This document shows positions 48,138 to 59,445 of a DNA stretch of 64,000 nt, in pieces. Origin of the DNA: Cylicocyclus nassatus (lineage: Eukaryota > Nematoda > Chromadorea > Rhabditida > Strongylidae); the NCBI GenBank assembly GCA_958299035.1, contig CATQJL010000316.1:7038347-7102346 (forward strand). The letters run 5' to 3'. Numbering within the stretch: position 1 is the stretch's first letter; every line of letters starts with the position of its first letter. Both the position numbers and the translations under genes were made by a program. Below the pieces are notes generated by a model. That model was given only the letters and a program-made list of their open reading frames with translations, was not told where the DNA came from and searched no databases.

Positions 48138-48746
48138 TAGAAGAGAAACCCAGTCCCTCTTCTTCTTGACATAGGGGCCGAACCGAAAGGAGAACTCCTC
48201 CGCTGGAATAACCGTAGAAACGGTTAAGGCGAGTAACCTGCCCTAAGAGAGGCAGAGTATATTACCCTTGCGAAAGACTCGGTGTTCAGCACATCGAGCT
48301 TTTTCGTTTGTGGGATCGCAGAAGCGCGGCAGTTTACACCGCCAGCTTCAACCCTAGGGAGAGGAGCGTACGCGCGTGTACCGGATACTGCACCTTCTGT
48401 GTCAGGAAAATATACGGAGAGACGCGAGTTATCACTTACACGCAGGGCCCGTACATTGGCTAGAGGCGGAGCAAAGGCGCGTGTACCGTTGGTGATACTC
48501 TGCTAGAGTTTCGACTCGCAGAAATCGCATTCGCGTAGCGCATCGGCATAGCAAAGAAGCGTGAAGTGAAAGCTTCAGTACAGACAGCGTTGTGACCGAG
48601 AATATCCTAGAAATGGATATCAAGAAACTCCTCGTAAGGAATTTGACACAGACGAAACATCCTCAGTTTCTGAACAAGCCGGTGTCAAACACTTCAGCAT
48701 GCAGCAGCCAGTCGCAGCGTAGGATTAGAGACCCCGATCTCATCCT

Positions 48747-49702
48747 ATGGCACGGATGTTCGCCGCGATGACCCTCCCAGACGTGGAAATCTTCACAGAC
48801 CCCCAGGGAAAAGGGTGGGAGGAGTTTGTGATAAGTTTCAAGATGAAATACTGCGATTGGGGCTGCGAAATGATATGCTAGTGCACCTATTTCTGTCGAA
48901 TTTAGGAGGACACCCAAGGATGGTCGCAGAAGCGTTACCTCGAAGGATCAGAGAGGGCTCACTAGAGGATATCATTGAGGCAATGCGCAGTCAGTTTACT
49001 GTCCACGACTCCGCAACCCAAATGAAGGCCTACATGGAGCTCAAAAGCTTGAGGATGGGAGAAGATTTAGCCTCGTACTTAGTGGAGATAGAGAAACTAA
49101 CGCAAAGAGCCTACCCAGACGCGTCAGAAAAGGAGCTGTCAAGAACTAGAGCTGCAGAACTAGTCTCTCAACTTACCGAATGGCCAGAATACTTGCAGTT
49201 CTTCTCTACAATGGAAAGCGCACCTAAGGAGCTGGCTTATGAGGTTGTGAAAGCCATGGCACAGCAATGCGAGCGCAGCAAGGGGGTGGCCATGATGGTC
49301 GATCTGCGAGCAAAAGCAGCTACGCCAGAATCGGATGCTGAGGCATCCACCAGTGAAGAACCAGCGTTAGGCGGAAGTGTGGAATCGGCTGGTCCCCCAG
49401 ATGCTTCTGTAGCATCTTGGAAGAGGCAAGTACGCTGCTACAACTGTAATGAATTGGGACATTACAGCCGTGAATGTAGCAAGCCAAAAGCCTCGATACC
49501 AGCGAGGACACCCAGAGAAGCTGCAAGGAACTTCACGACATCACTAAATAAGTGGAGGTGCAACTCGATGAGTTCGTCGCCGATAAACAGTGAGCTAGTA
49601 CGAGACCAGGTAATTGCAAAAGTGAGTCTACTGGGCCTAGTCCGAGAAGCAGGGCTGAATACGGGATCGAAAGTCAGTATCATTCCTTTGAAGTGCTCGT
49701 AG
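48747..49702 (+). pseudogene. gag remnant with CCHC zinc knuckle
   Basis: A Met at 48747 opens a Gag-like N-terminus (LPDVEIFTDPQGKGWEEFV). The frame breaks near 48830-48850, and the main frame 48815-49702 carries the capsid-like region (YLQFFSTMESAPKELAYEVV and neighbours). A canonical CCHC knuckle CYNCNELGHYSREC follows at about residues 208-221 of that frame. At the end comes a protease-like motif, LNTGSKVSIIP. The retroviral-type protease active site is DTGS; here the aspartate codon reads AAT (Asn), which would abolish activity. Gag would form the retrotransposon particle. Confidence 0.8.
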
Positions 49703-49783
49703 CAAGCAGAGATAAAGGTTCGATCTGGATGCGGATGTAGAGGAGATTCCGACAGACCAGCTAGAGCCCTACGATGCCTCAAA

Positions 49784-50152
49784 TCTTATATATAAAGCTG
49801 AATGTCTGTTTGTCTGTCTGTGTGTCTGTCTGTATGTCTGCCTGTCTGTATGTGTGTACGTATGTTCCGAATAGAAAATTCCATTTCTGAGCCGATCGGG
49901 ACCAAACTTGGCACACATACACTTCGGGCCCCGGCGGGTGTCATAGGCTACTTTTCGTCATCGATCGATATCGATTTTATCGATTTTTTGCAAAATTTGA
50001 GCTAGGGGGCTGGGAGTTGGCACAGGGGGGTAATCGAGCATGCTGATCATCCCCGTGGGGGTGATCAGCACGTTCGATTACACCCCTCTGCCAAATTCCA
50101 GCCATGGGATTTTCTATTCGGAACATACGGCGGAGCCGGGTAAGCCAGCTAG
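49784..50152 (+). mobile_element. Helitron-like element inserted in the protease region
   Basis: Starts TCTTATATATAAAGCTGAAT, ends GGAGCCGGGTAAGCCAGCTAG, and lies between host A (49783) and host T (50153). Removing it rejoins the protease frame (DASN before, KRIKIKGAVRL after). A short hairpin (CGGCGGAGCCG) lies about 15 bp before the 3' end, and a central inverted repeat surrounds ATCATCCCCGTGGGGGTGAT. Same family as 34381-34764 and 35405-35890. Confidence 0.88.
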
Positions 50153-50594
50153 TAAGCGAATAAAAATCAAGGGAGCTGTCAGACTTACGTTGCAACTCGA
50201 GAATGGCGCTAAGCACAGAATTGCCCTGTTTGTCCGAGCAGGAGGTGGCAGAATTGTGCTCGGGATGAACGCGCTCCCAAAACTTGGATTGTCTGGAACA
50301 GGCATCGGAAACACTCTCGTTAACACGAACAAGATAGTTGTCCAGAAATTCGTCCCGCGTAAGGCTTCAAGACGGAGGAGACGAAGGCAACAGTCTGAAG
50401 GTATTACGGTTTCGAAGGGAGTGCAAGTTCAGTCAAAGACTAAGAGGTTGTCTGTTTGTGGAAAAGGCGTGTCAGTAGGAATTGCTGAGCACTGCGATGT
50501 AGCTTCCAGTACGGAACACCCTCCCAACGTTTATGCCGAGGACAGCTTGGCAGAAGCCAAGCTCAGGAAAGCGGAGGAGGAAGGGAAGCTTTGA
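50153..50594 (+). pseudogene. Protease C-terminal half and downstream linker
   Basis: After the Helitron the frame reads KRIKIKGAVRLTLQLENG, then RIVLGMNALPKLGL, which fits the hydrophobic-G-M motif near the C-terminus of Gypsy proteases. A basic linker (RKASRRRRRRQQSE) and a charged stretch follow to a TGA at 50592-50594. No reverse transcriptase motifs follow. This frame is separated from gag by the Helitron and by a frame change near 49700. Confidence 0.6.
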
Positions 50595-51556
50595 GCCCGC
50601 GTGCGCTAAGGAGCAGCAACCTACCTACCAACCACTCAGACAACATGCATGCAAAGCCCGCTGTAAATCGAGTGTCAAACATTCTCGATCGGGCAGCGAA
50701 CAGGAGAAAAGAGGTAGCGAAGCCAACTGAGGCTGAAGCTGCGCACTGGATAGATGAACTTCGCCGAGACCCGGTCTACCGTAATCTTATAGAATGTGTT
50801 GTAAAGAAGAAGCTAGAGGGTCGAGTGAAGTTCACGAATGTGTCACATACGTACAAGGTGTCCGACTTTGCTGTGGATCAAGGCCGTCTGCTATTTGTGG
50901 GCGAGAGAGGATCCAGAGAAGTTGTGCCACCGTCTCAAAGAAAGAAGCTCGTCAAGGAAGCGCAAGGGAATGCGGGGCATTTCGGCGCAGGGAGCTTGTT
51001 CAGAAAGCTATCAAAGAGTTTCTTTTGGGAGACGATGAGGCGAGACATCTGGCGCTGGACTAGAAGACGTCGTCGAAGACACGTGTCCCAAGTCGAAGGC
51101 AAATGCAAGGAAGGTACGGGATCCCCTAGCGATGTACCGAAGGCCGAGTTGACAAAAGATCGAAACGCACCACCAGGACAATGTCGTAACCCCCGATCAA
51201 ATGGAAGCTCTAGCAGAGGCCAGGCGCAGGGCTGTCGTCGCTCTGTCAAATGCATTTGCGATCGCAAGCGCAGACAGATGCGAAGACAACCTCGTACAAA
51301 CGTGTGCGACACAAGTACGCAAACAGAGGTGTCGGACTACCACTTGAACGTTGTCACCAATAGCAAATCTGACTACTCTAAAGCAGAGACGAAGGACCGC
51401 GATAGCCCGAGAGCAAGGACAGACCCTGTGTCGAGCCGACTAAGTTGTGGACGTGGTACCGCTATCCCCCACCCGTACAACCCGTCGATCGAGTCGTGGA
51501 CGTGGAAAATGCTAACCCCCACGCTGTACAAGGAGCCGACAGAGCCGTGGACGTAG
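50591..51556 (+). pseudogene. Integrase remnant (zinc-binding domain)
   Basis: Residues about 80-160 resemble the Gypsy integrase N-terminal domain: FAVDQGRLLFVGERGSREVV, then a segment ending NAGHFGAG and SFFWETMRRDI. The first zinc-binding histidine is Gln (EAQGNAGHFG), and the expected CxxC pair lies out of frame after 51060 (TCPKSKANARKVRDP in the +2 frame), so a frameshift follows the motif. The catalytic core is not recognisable. The C-terminal part is repetitive in ending (ESWTWKM, EPWT) with no known domain. Confidence 0.65.
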
Positions 51557-51672
51557 ACCGCCATCCCCGACGCTGGACAAGAAGACGACTAAGTATGAAC
51601 GTGAAATCTATCACCCGCGCTGAAGTAAAGAAGTGTTGTAAGAGTCGGGCGACTCTTCTTGTCGGACGGGCA

Positions 51673-52045
51673 TGTAAAGTCGCCGGGCTCCTTTTGTTCT
51701 TCTGTACTTCTCTATTGTGTTTATCCAGTCCTTTTTAGTCGATTTGTATGTGTTTATTTGGTGTTTCAATGGTTTTATTACGTTTTGATTGTTTCTTGCT
51801 GGGACCGCGCGCATGCACATCTTCTCGGGCTGCTATATAAGGCGGCTCCGCTTGGCTCAAATCAGTCTTGTTGTCGGTGCTACGAGGAGTGCGGTCGGGT
51901 CTCAATTGAGGGGCCAAGCCGAGGAGACGTGGACGCGCCGATCGCCTGGAGGATCGTTCTTCAATAAAGGATTGCATCATACCCCTGGACACCACGCCGA
52001 GCCCCGCAATAGCGCCTACCCTGAGGCCTCCTATTATGCGTTACA
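51673..52045 (+). repeat. 3' LTR
   Basis: TGTAAAGTCGCCGGG to TATTATGCGTTACA, with a TATA box at 51834-51841 and AATAAA at 51963-51968. Followed by CTAG, the target duplication. Confidence 0.92.
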
Positions 52046-52089
52046 CTAGTGGTTTTTTTTTCATCTCCTAAAAATCTCGAGACTCTTAA

Positions 52090-52542
52090 AGGCAGTGTCC
52101 GGGCAAAAACTCGATTTTGAGATTTTGTGCTTACTTGGGCCTATTCGCTACGCTGAATCCGAAAATGCACATTGTGGAGCGCGAAAATGGCGAAAAACGG
52201 CTCTAATACAGGAGGGAAATGAGCAGGTGGGCGGGGTCCTCCCACTGGGAATTCACGTCTTCGGCTTCCGGAGCGACCTTCTCGCTTCCGGTTTCAAGTC
52301 AATCATTCGCACTTGGCCGGTAGCGATGTTAGAACGGCTAGCGGAATCGAGAAAATCGCTCCGGGAGCTGGAAGCGTGAAATCGCACTGGGGAAAGCCCG
52401 CCCACCTGCTAATTTCCCTCCTATATTAAAGCCCTTTTTCGCCGTTTTCGCGCTTTCTAATGTGGATTTTTGGATTCAGCATGGCGAATAGGCCCGTATA
52501 GGCACAAAATCTCAAAATCGAGTTTTTGCACGGACACTGCCT
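52090..52542. mobile_element. MITE with AGGCAGTGTCCG ends and TTAA TSD
   Basis: The ends AGGCAGTGTCCGGGCAAAAA and, reversed, AGGCAGTGTCCGTGCAAAAA are inverted, and the homology continues through ACTCGATTTTGAGATTTTGT and GGCCTATTCGC for about 70 bp. TTAA flanks both sides (52086-52089, 52543-52546). A TTAA target suggests piggyBac, but the sister copy at 18298 is flanked by TTAC. Non-coding. Confidence 0.85.
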
Positions 52543-52953
52543 TTAAGCTCAGAGTGCTCTGCAAATGTGAGCCGTTTATCAAGTTTATCACCTTGAGTTC
52601 ACGAGCGCAAGACACACCTCTTTCATTTTTTCAATCAAAGAGCTTGGCCGCACCGCTGTGCCTCCGCAAAATGGTCGCTCGCTTACACAATTCTTTTAAG
52701 TAGCAAATAGCAGCACGATAAAGGGTCTTTGGTTACGGAAATTTTCGGTTTGTTCAGGCTGGTCGAGTAAAAAATGCAGATGCGACTCGTACTAGTGAAA
52801 ATAGGGTAATTTCTGCGAGCAACCGATATTGTATTTCCTTCCTCTTCACACCAATTTTATAATAAAAGCGTTCGCGTTCGAAGTCTAAATGGGTGGATAC
52901 TACTCTACACACTTCTCAATCAAGTTTCAAGATCATCGGGTAAATCCATCATA

Positions 52954-53153
52954 AGGGCCGGGCAACTTCACGAGATTTCACTCGCGACGCGACTTGGCAA
53001 GATTCCAACTGATAGCTCACTGCAAGCATATTCCAAATGTACAGAAGATAGGGCATTACATTATGCATGTGCAGTTTGCTAGTTTATTTGAAGACTTCTG
53101 GCGAACTGCCAAATCGCATCGCGACTGAAATCGCGTGAAATATGCCCGGCTCT
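52954..53153. mobile_element. GGGCCGGGC-family MITE, copy C
   Basis: The left end AGGGCCGGGCAACTTCACGA and the right end, reversed, AGAGCCGGGCATATTTCACG are inverted, with inner pairs GCGACTTGGCA / TGCCAAATCGC. It shares ATTATGCATGTGCAGTTTG with copy A. About 200 bp, non-coding. Confidence 0.8.
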
Positions 53154-54000
53154 ATATACTTTCATCTTGAGGCAGTGTTTTGAAAAGTGTTGATTTTGGA
53201 ATGCGCTTCACTGCTGCCTTTGTATGACATGGATGAGCTTTTCTAAGATTGAAGATGCGGATTTCAGGAGCCTATGATTGTGGTAGTGCGCGATCTTCAG
53301 TTTACGGAACATTCAAACGAGTTGCAAGTCGAAATCGACTTCGGTTTGCAGTGCGCGATAGGCCATAGCGGCGTAGCGTTTTAGGTTCCAGCACCCCTAT
53401 ACTGAGCCTAAGATCCTAGCACGCGAAAAAGGTGTGTTGACATTACGTAAAAGCTGTCAGCTTACCAATCATGTGGATCTGAGTGAAGAGCTGAGGGACA
53501 GTTTCGATATAAAGCGCAAAAGCTTTCGTTCTTCCATCTGATCTGGATTTCACTACCCTGCTACGCAGATGAATCTGCTTCTTTTTATAGGCTGAAAGAG
53601 GGAATTACCTTGTCTTTGTGGCCTGTAAGGCTCTGACGACTGCCAAGCCTCCGAAACGTTCGCACGAAAAAGTGGGTGAAAAAAACCTTTATTTTTTGCT
53701 GAAACAAACTTTAGAAAAGGGCAGTAAATTGTTACCGGAGGAAGGCGTGAGGCGGAGAAAGCGAATAAAGAAGGAGTAAGGCGAAACAGCTTATGTTAAT
53801 GCTTGCACATGTAATTCTAGAAAAATTTATACAGTTGAATGGCGTTTGGTTTGATCTAGTTGAACGTCAAATTCGTATCAGTTCGNNNNNNNNNNNNNNN
53901 NNNNNNNNATAGCTTCCAAAGCTTCAGAAGTGCTGAATTGTCTTTGAAATTACGTCTCTAAACTTTAGAAAAGTCTCGTTCTTAACGTCTTTTAAACGTA
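53154..54000. other. Intergenic with a 23-N assembly gap
   Basis: No gene seen. Positions 53886-53908 are N, an assembly gap of unknown true size lying 92 bp before the satellite. The array's left boundary is therefore seen, but the link to the left flank is not certain. Confidence 0.6.
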
Positions 54001-54523
54001 TGGAAGGTAGACCACATCGCCCGGAAGGTAGACCACATCGCTCTAAAATATGGGCGGAAGGTAGACCACATCGCTCTAAATTATGGGCGGAAGGTAGACC
54101 ACATCGCTTGGAAGGTACGCCACATCGCTCTAAATTATGGGCGGAAGGTAGACCACATCGCTCGGAAGGTGGACCACATCGCTCGGAAGGTAGACCACAT
54201 CGCTCGGAAGGTAGACCACATCGCTTGGAAGGTAGAACACATCGATCGGAAGGTAGACCACATCGCTCGGAAGGTTGACCACATCGCTATAAAATATGGG
54301 CGGAAGGTAGACCACATCGCTCGGAAGGTAGACCACATCGCTCTAGAATATGGGCGGAAGGTAGACCACATCGCTCGGAGGGTAGACCACATCGCTCTAA
54401 AAGATGGGCGGAAGGTAGACCTCATCGCTCGGAAGGTAGACCACATCGCTCTAAAGTATGGGCGGAAGGTAGACCACATCGCTCGGAAGGTAGACCACAT
54501 CGCTTGGAAGGTAGAACACATCG
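54001..54523 (-). repeat. Satellite block in reverse orientation
   Basis: The same 21-bp and 33-bp units as the main array, but reversed: GGAAGGTAGACCACATCGCTC repeated, with TCTAAAATATGGGCGGAAGG in the longer unit. The orientation changes abruptly at about 54518-54530 (ACACATCGTTCACCTTCC), making a head-to-head inverted array with potential arms of 500 bp. Confidence 0.97.
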
Positions 54524-56006
54524 TTCACCTTCCGAGCGATGTGGTCTACCTTCCGCCCACATTTTAGAGCGATGTGGTCAACCTTCTGAGCGATGTGGTC
54601 TACCTTCCGCCCATATTTTAGAGCGATGTGGTCTACCTTCCGAGCGATGTGGTCTACCTTCCGAGCGATGTTGTTCACCTTCCGAGCGATGTGGTCTACC
54701 TTCCGCCCACATTTTAGAGCGATGTGGTCAACCTTCCGAGCGATGTGGTCTACCTTCCGCCCATATTTTAGAGCGATGTGGTCTACCTTCCGAGCAATGT
54801 GGTCTACCTTCCGCCCATATTTTATGTGGTTCACCTTCCGAGCGATGTGGTCTACCTTCCGCCCATATTTTAGAGCGATGTGGTCTACCTTCCGAGCGAT
54901 GTGGTCTACCTTCCGAGCGATGTGGTTTACCTTCCGAGCGATGTGGTCTACATTCCGCCCATATTTTAGAGCGATGTGGTCAACCTCCCGAGCAATTTGG
55001 TCTACCTTCCGCCCATATTTTAGAGCGATGTGGTCTACCTTCCGAACGATGTGATCTACCTTCCGCCCATATTTTAGAGCGATGTGGTCTACCTTCCGAA
55101 CGATGTGATCTACCTTCCGCCCATATTTTAGAGCGATGTGGCCTACCTTCCAAGCGATGTGGTCTACCTTCTGCCCATATTTTAGAGCGATGTGGTCTAC
55201 CTTCCGAGCGATGTGGTCTACCTTCCGAGCGATGTGGTCAACCTTCCGAGCGATGTGGTCTACCTTCCATGTGGTCTACCTTCCGAGCGATGTGATCTAC
55301 CTTCCGCCCATATTTTAGAGCGATGTGGTCTACCTTCCGATCGATGTGGTCTACCTTCCGAGCGATGTGGTCTACCTTCCGAGCGATGCGATCTACCTTC
55401 CGCCCATATTTTAGAGCGATGTGGCCTACCTTCCAAGCGATGTGGTCTACCTTCCGCCCATATTTTAGAGCGATGTGGTCTACCTTCCGAGCGATGTGGT
55501 CAACCTTCCGAGCGATGTGGTCTACCTTCCGAGCGATGTGGTCTACCTTCCGCCCATATTTTAGAGCGATGTGGTCAACCTTCCGAACGATGTGGTCTAC
55601 CTTCCGCCCATATTTTAGAGCGATGTGGTCTACCTTCCGAGCGATGTGGTCTACCTTCCGAGCGATGTGGTCTACCTTCCGAGCGATGTGGTCTACCTTC
55701 CGCCCATATTTTAGAGCGATGTGGCCTACCTTCCAAGCGATGTGGTCTACCTTCCGCCCATATTTTAGAGCGATGTGGTCTACCTTCCGAGCGATGTGGT
55801 CTACCTTCCGAGCGATGTGGTCTACCTTCCGAGCGATCTGGTCTACCTTCCGCCCATATTTTAGAGCGATGTGGCCTACCTTCCAAGCGATGTGGTCTAC
55901 CTTCCGCCCATATTTTAGAGCGATGTGGTCTACCTTCCGAGCGATGTGGTCTACCTTCCGAGCGATGTGGTCTACCTTCCGAGCGATGTGGTCTACCTTC
56001 CGCCCA

Positions 56007-57046
56007 TATTTTAAAGCGATGTGGTCTACCTTCCGAACGATGTGATCTACCTTCCGCCCATATTTTAGAGCGATGTGGTCTACCTTCCGAACGATGTGAT
56101 CTACCTTCCGCCCATATTTTAGAGCGATGTGGCCTACCTTCCAAGCGATGTGGTCTACCTTCCGCCCATATTTTAGAGCGATGTGGTCTACCTTCCGAGC
56201 GATGTGGTCTACCTTCCGAGCGATGTGGTCTACCTTCCGCCCATATTTTAGAGCGATGTGGTCAACCTTCCGAGCGATGTGGTCTACCTTCCGCCCATAT
56301 TTTAGAGCGATGTGGTCAACCTTCCGAGCGATGTGGTCTACCTTCCCATCGACGTGGTCTTCCTTCCGAGCGATGTGGCCTAATTCCAAGCGATGCGGTC
56401 TACCTTCCGCCCATATTTTAGAGCGATGTGGGACCTTCGGAACGATGTGGTCTACCTTCCGCCCATATTTTAGAGCGATGTGGTCTACCTTCCGATCGAT
56501 GTGGTCTACCTTCCGAGCGATGTGGTTCACCTTCCGAGCGATGTGGTCTACCTTCCGAGCGATGTGGTTTACCTTCCAAGTGATGCGGTCTACCTTCCGC
56601 CCACATTTTAGAGCGATGTGGCCTACCATCCAAGCGATGTGGTCTACCTTCCGCCCATATTTTAGAGCGATGTGGTCTACCTTCCGAGCGTCTACCTTCC
56701 GCTCGTATTTTAGAGCGATGTGGTCTACCTTCCGAGCGATGTGGTCTACCTTCCGAGCGATATGGTCTACCTTCCGAGCGATGTGGTCTACCTTCCGCCC
56801 ATATTTTAGAGCGATGTGGTCTACCTTACGAGCGATGAGGTCTACCTTCCGCCCATATTTTAGAGCGATGTGGTCTACCTTCCGCCCATATTTTAGAGCG
56901 ATGTGGTCAACCTTCAGAGCGATGTGGTCTACCTTCCGCCCATATTTTAGAGCGATGTGGTCTACCTTCCAAGCGATGTGGTCTACCTTCCGCCCATATT
57001 TTAGAGCGATGTGGTCTACCTTCCGAACGATGTGGTCTACCTTCCG
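56007..57046 (+). repeat. Higher-order duplication, copy 1 (offset 1,484 bp)
   Basis: This block, with irregular words such as TATTTTAAAG, GTGGCCTAATTCCAAG and GATGTGGGACCTTCGG, recurs at 57491-58530 in the same order and spacing. I noted a G at 56642 that is T at 58126; otherwise the copies look almost identical. They diverge after 57046/58530. Confidence 0.9.
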
Positions 57047-57490
57047 CCCATATTTTAGAGCGATGTGGTCAACCTTCCGAGCGATGTGGTCTACCTTCCG
57101 CCCATATTTTAGAGCGATGTGGTCTACCTTCCGATCGATGTGGTCTACCTTCCGCCCATATTTTAGAGCGATGTGGTCTACCTTCCGAACGATGTGATCT
57201 ACCTTCCGCCCATATTTTAGAGCGATGTGGCCTACCTTTCAAGCGATGTGGTCTACCTTCCGCCCATATTTTAGAGCGATGTGGTCTACCTTCCGATCGA
57301 GGGGTCTACCTTCCGAGCAATGTGGTCTACCTTCCGCCCATATTTTAGAGCGATGTGGTTCACCTTCCGAGCGATGTGGTCTACCTTCCGCCCATATTTT
57401 AGAGCGATGTGGTCTACCTTCCGATCGATGTGGTCTACCTTCCGAGCGATGTGGCCTACCTTCCGAGCGATGTGGTCTACCTTCCGCCCA

Positions 57491-58530
57491 TATTTTAAAG
57501 CGATGTGGTCTACCTTCCGAACGATGTGATCTACCTTCCGCCCATATTTTAGAGCGATGTGGTCTACCTTCCGAACGATGTGATCTACCTTCCGCCCATA
57601 TTTTAGAGCGATGTGGCCTACCTTCCAAGCGATGTGGTCTACCTTCCGCCCATATTTTAGAGCGATGTGGTCTACCTTCCGAGCGATGTGGTCTACCTTC
57701 CGAGCGATGTGGTCTACCTTCCGCCCATATTTTAGAGCGATGTGGTCAACCTTCCGAGCGATGTGGTCTACCTTCCGCCCATATTTTAGAGCGATGTGGT
57801 CAACCTTCCGAGCGATGTGGTCTACCTTCCCATCGACGTGGTCTTCCTTCCGAGCGATGTGGCCTAATTCCAAGCGATGCGGTCTACCTTCCGCCCATAT
57901 TTTAGAGCGATGTGGGACCTTCGGAACGATGTGGTCTACCTTCCGCCCATATTTTAGAGCGATGTGGTCTACCTTCCGATCGATGTGGTCTACCTTCCGA
58001 GCGATGTGGTTCACCTTCCGAGCGATGTGGTCTACCTTCCGAGCGATGTGGTTTACCTTCCAAGTGATGCGGTCTACCTTCCGCCCACATTTTAGAGCGA
58101 TGTGGCCTACCATCCAAGCGATGTGTTCTACCTTCCGCCCATATTTTAGAGCGATGTGGTCTACCTTCCGAGCGTCTACCTTCCGCTCGTATTTTAGAGC
58201 GATGTGGTCTACCTTCCGAGCGATGTGGTCTACCTTCCGAGCGATATGGTCTACCTTCCGAGCGATGTGGTCTACCTTCCGCCCATATTTTAGAGCGATG
58301 TGGTCTACCTTACGAGCGATGAGGTCTACCTTCCGCCCATATTTTAGAGCGATGTGGTCTACCTTCCGCCCATATTTTAGAGCGATGTGGTCAACCTTCA
58401 GAGCGATGTGGTCTACCTTCCGCCCATATTTTAGAGCGATGTGGTCTACCTTCCAAGCGATGTGGTCTACCTTCCGCCCATATTTTAGAGCGATGTGGTC
58501 TACCTTCCGAACGATGTGGTCTACCTTCCG
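57491..58530 (+). repeat. Higher-order duplication, copy 2
   Basis: Partner of the block at 56007-57046. The 5' limit may lie some tens of bases earlier, since the simple repeat obscures the edge. Confidence 0.9.
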
Positions 58531-59445
58531 AGCGATGTGGTCTACCTTCCCATCGACGTGGTCTGGTGGGGTCTACCTTCCGCCCATATTTTAGAGCGAT
58601 GTGGTCTACCTTCCGAACGATGTGGTCTACCTTCCGCCCACATTTTAGAGCGATGTGGTCAACCTTCCGAGCGATGTGGTCTACCTTCCCATCGATGTGG
58701 TCTACCTTCCGAGCGATGTGGTCTACCTTCCGCCCATATTTTAGAGCGATGTGGCCTACCTTCCGAGCGATGTGGCCTACCTTCCGAGCGATGTGGTTCA
58801 CCTTCCGAGCGATGTGGTCTACCTTCCGCCCATATTTTAGAGCGATGTGGTCTACCTTCCGAGCAGTGTGGGTCTACCTTCCGCCCATATTTTAGAGCGA
58901 TGTGGTCTACATTCCGATCGATGGGGTCTACCTTCCGAGCGATGTGGTTCACCTTCCGAGCGATGTGGTCTACCTTCCGCCCATATTTTAGAGCGATGTG
59001 GTCCACCTTCCAAGCGATGTGGCCTACCTTCCAAGCGATGTGGTCTACCTTCCGCCCATATTTTAGAGCGATGTGGTCTACCTTCCGAACGATGTGATCT
59101 ACCTTTCGCCCATATTTTAGAGCGATGTGGTCTACCTTCCGAGCGATGTGGTCTACCTTCCGCCCATATTTTAGAGCGATGTGGTCAACCTTCCGAGCGA
59201 TGTGGTCTACCTTCCGCCCGTATTTTAGAGCGATGTTTTCTACCTTCCGAGCGATGTGGTCTACCTTCCGAGCGATATGGTCTACCTTCCGAGCGATGTG
59301 GTCTACCTTCCGCCCATATTTTAGAGCGATGTGGTCCACCTTCCGAGCGATGTGGCCTACCTTCCAAGCGATGAGGTCTACCTTCCGCCCATATTTTAGA
59401 GCGATGTGGTCTACCTTCCGAACGATGTGATCTACCTTTCGCCCA

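Larger units (their letters stand above)
47767..52045 (+). mobile_element. Ty3/Gypsy-like LTR retrotransposon, internally deleted
   Basis: Two LTRs of 371 and 373 bp, nearly identical, both TG...CA, flanked by the 4-bp duplication CTAG (47763-47766 and 52046-52049). The interior has a leader of about 600 bp (48138-48746), gag with a zinc knuckle, a damaged protease, and an integrase zinc-binding region. The reverse transcriptase and RNase H that should lie between are absent. A Helitron-like element sits in the protease. I saw no clear TGG-type primer-binding site after the 5' LTR. Assignment to Gypsy rests on the Gag style, the 4-bp duplication and the integrase spacing. Confidence 0.85.

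Noticed and set aside
49802..50005. Small coding frame starting MSVCLSVCLSV
   Set aside because: It is the translated CTGT microsatellite and body of the Helitron-like element. The same sequence appears in the other copies.
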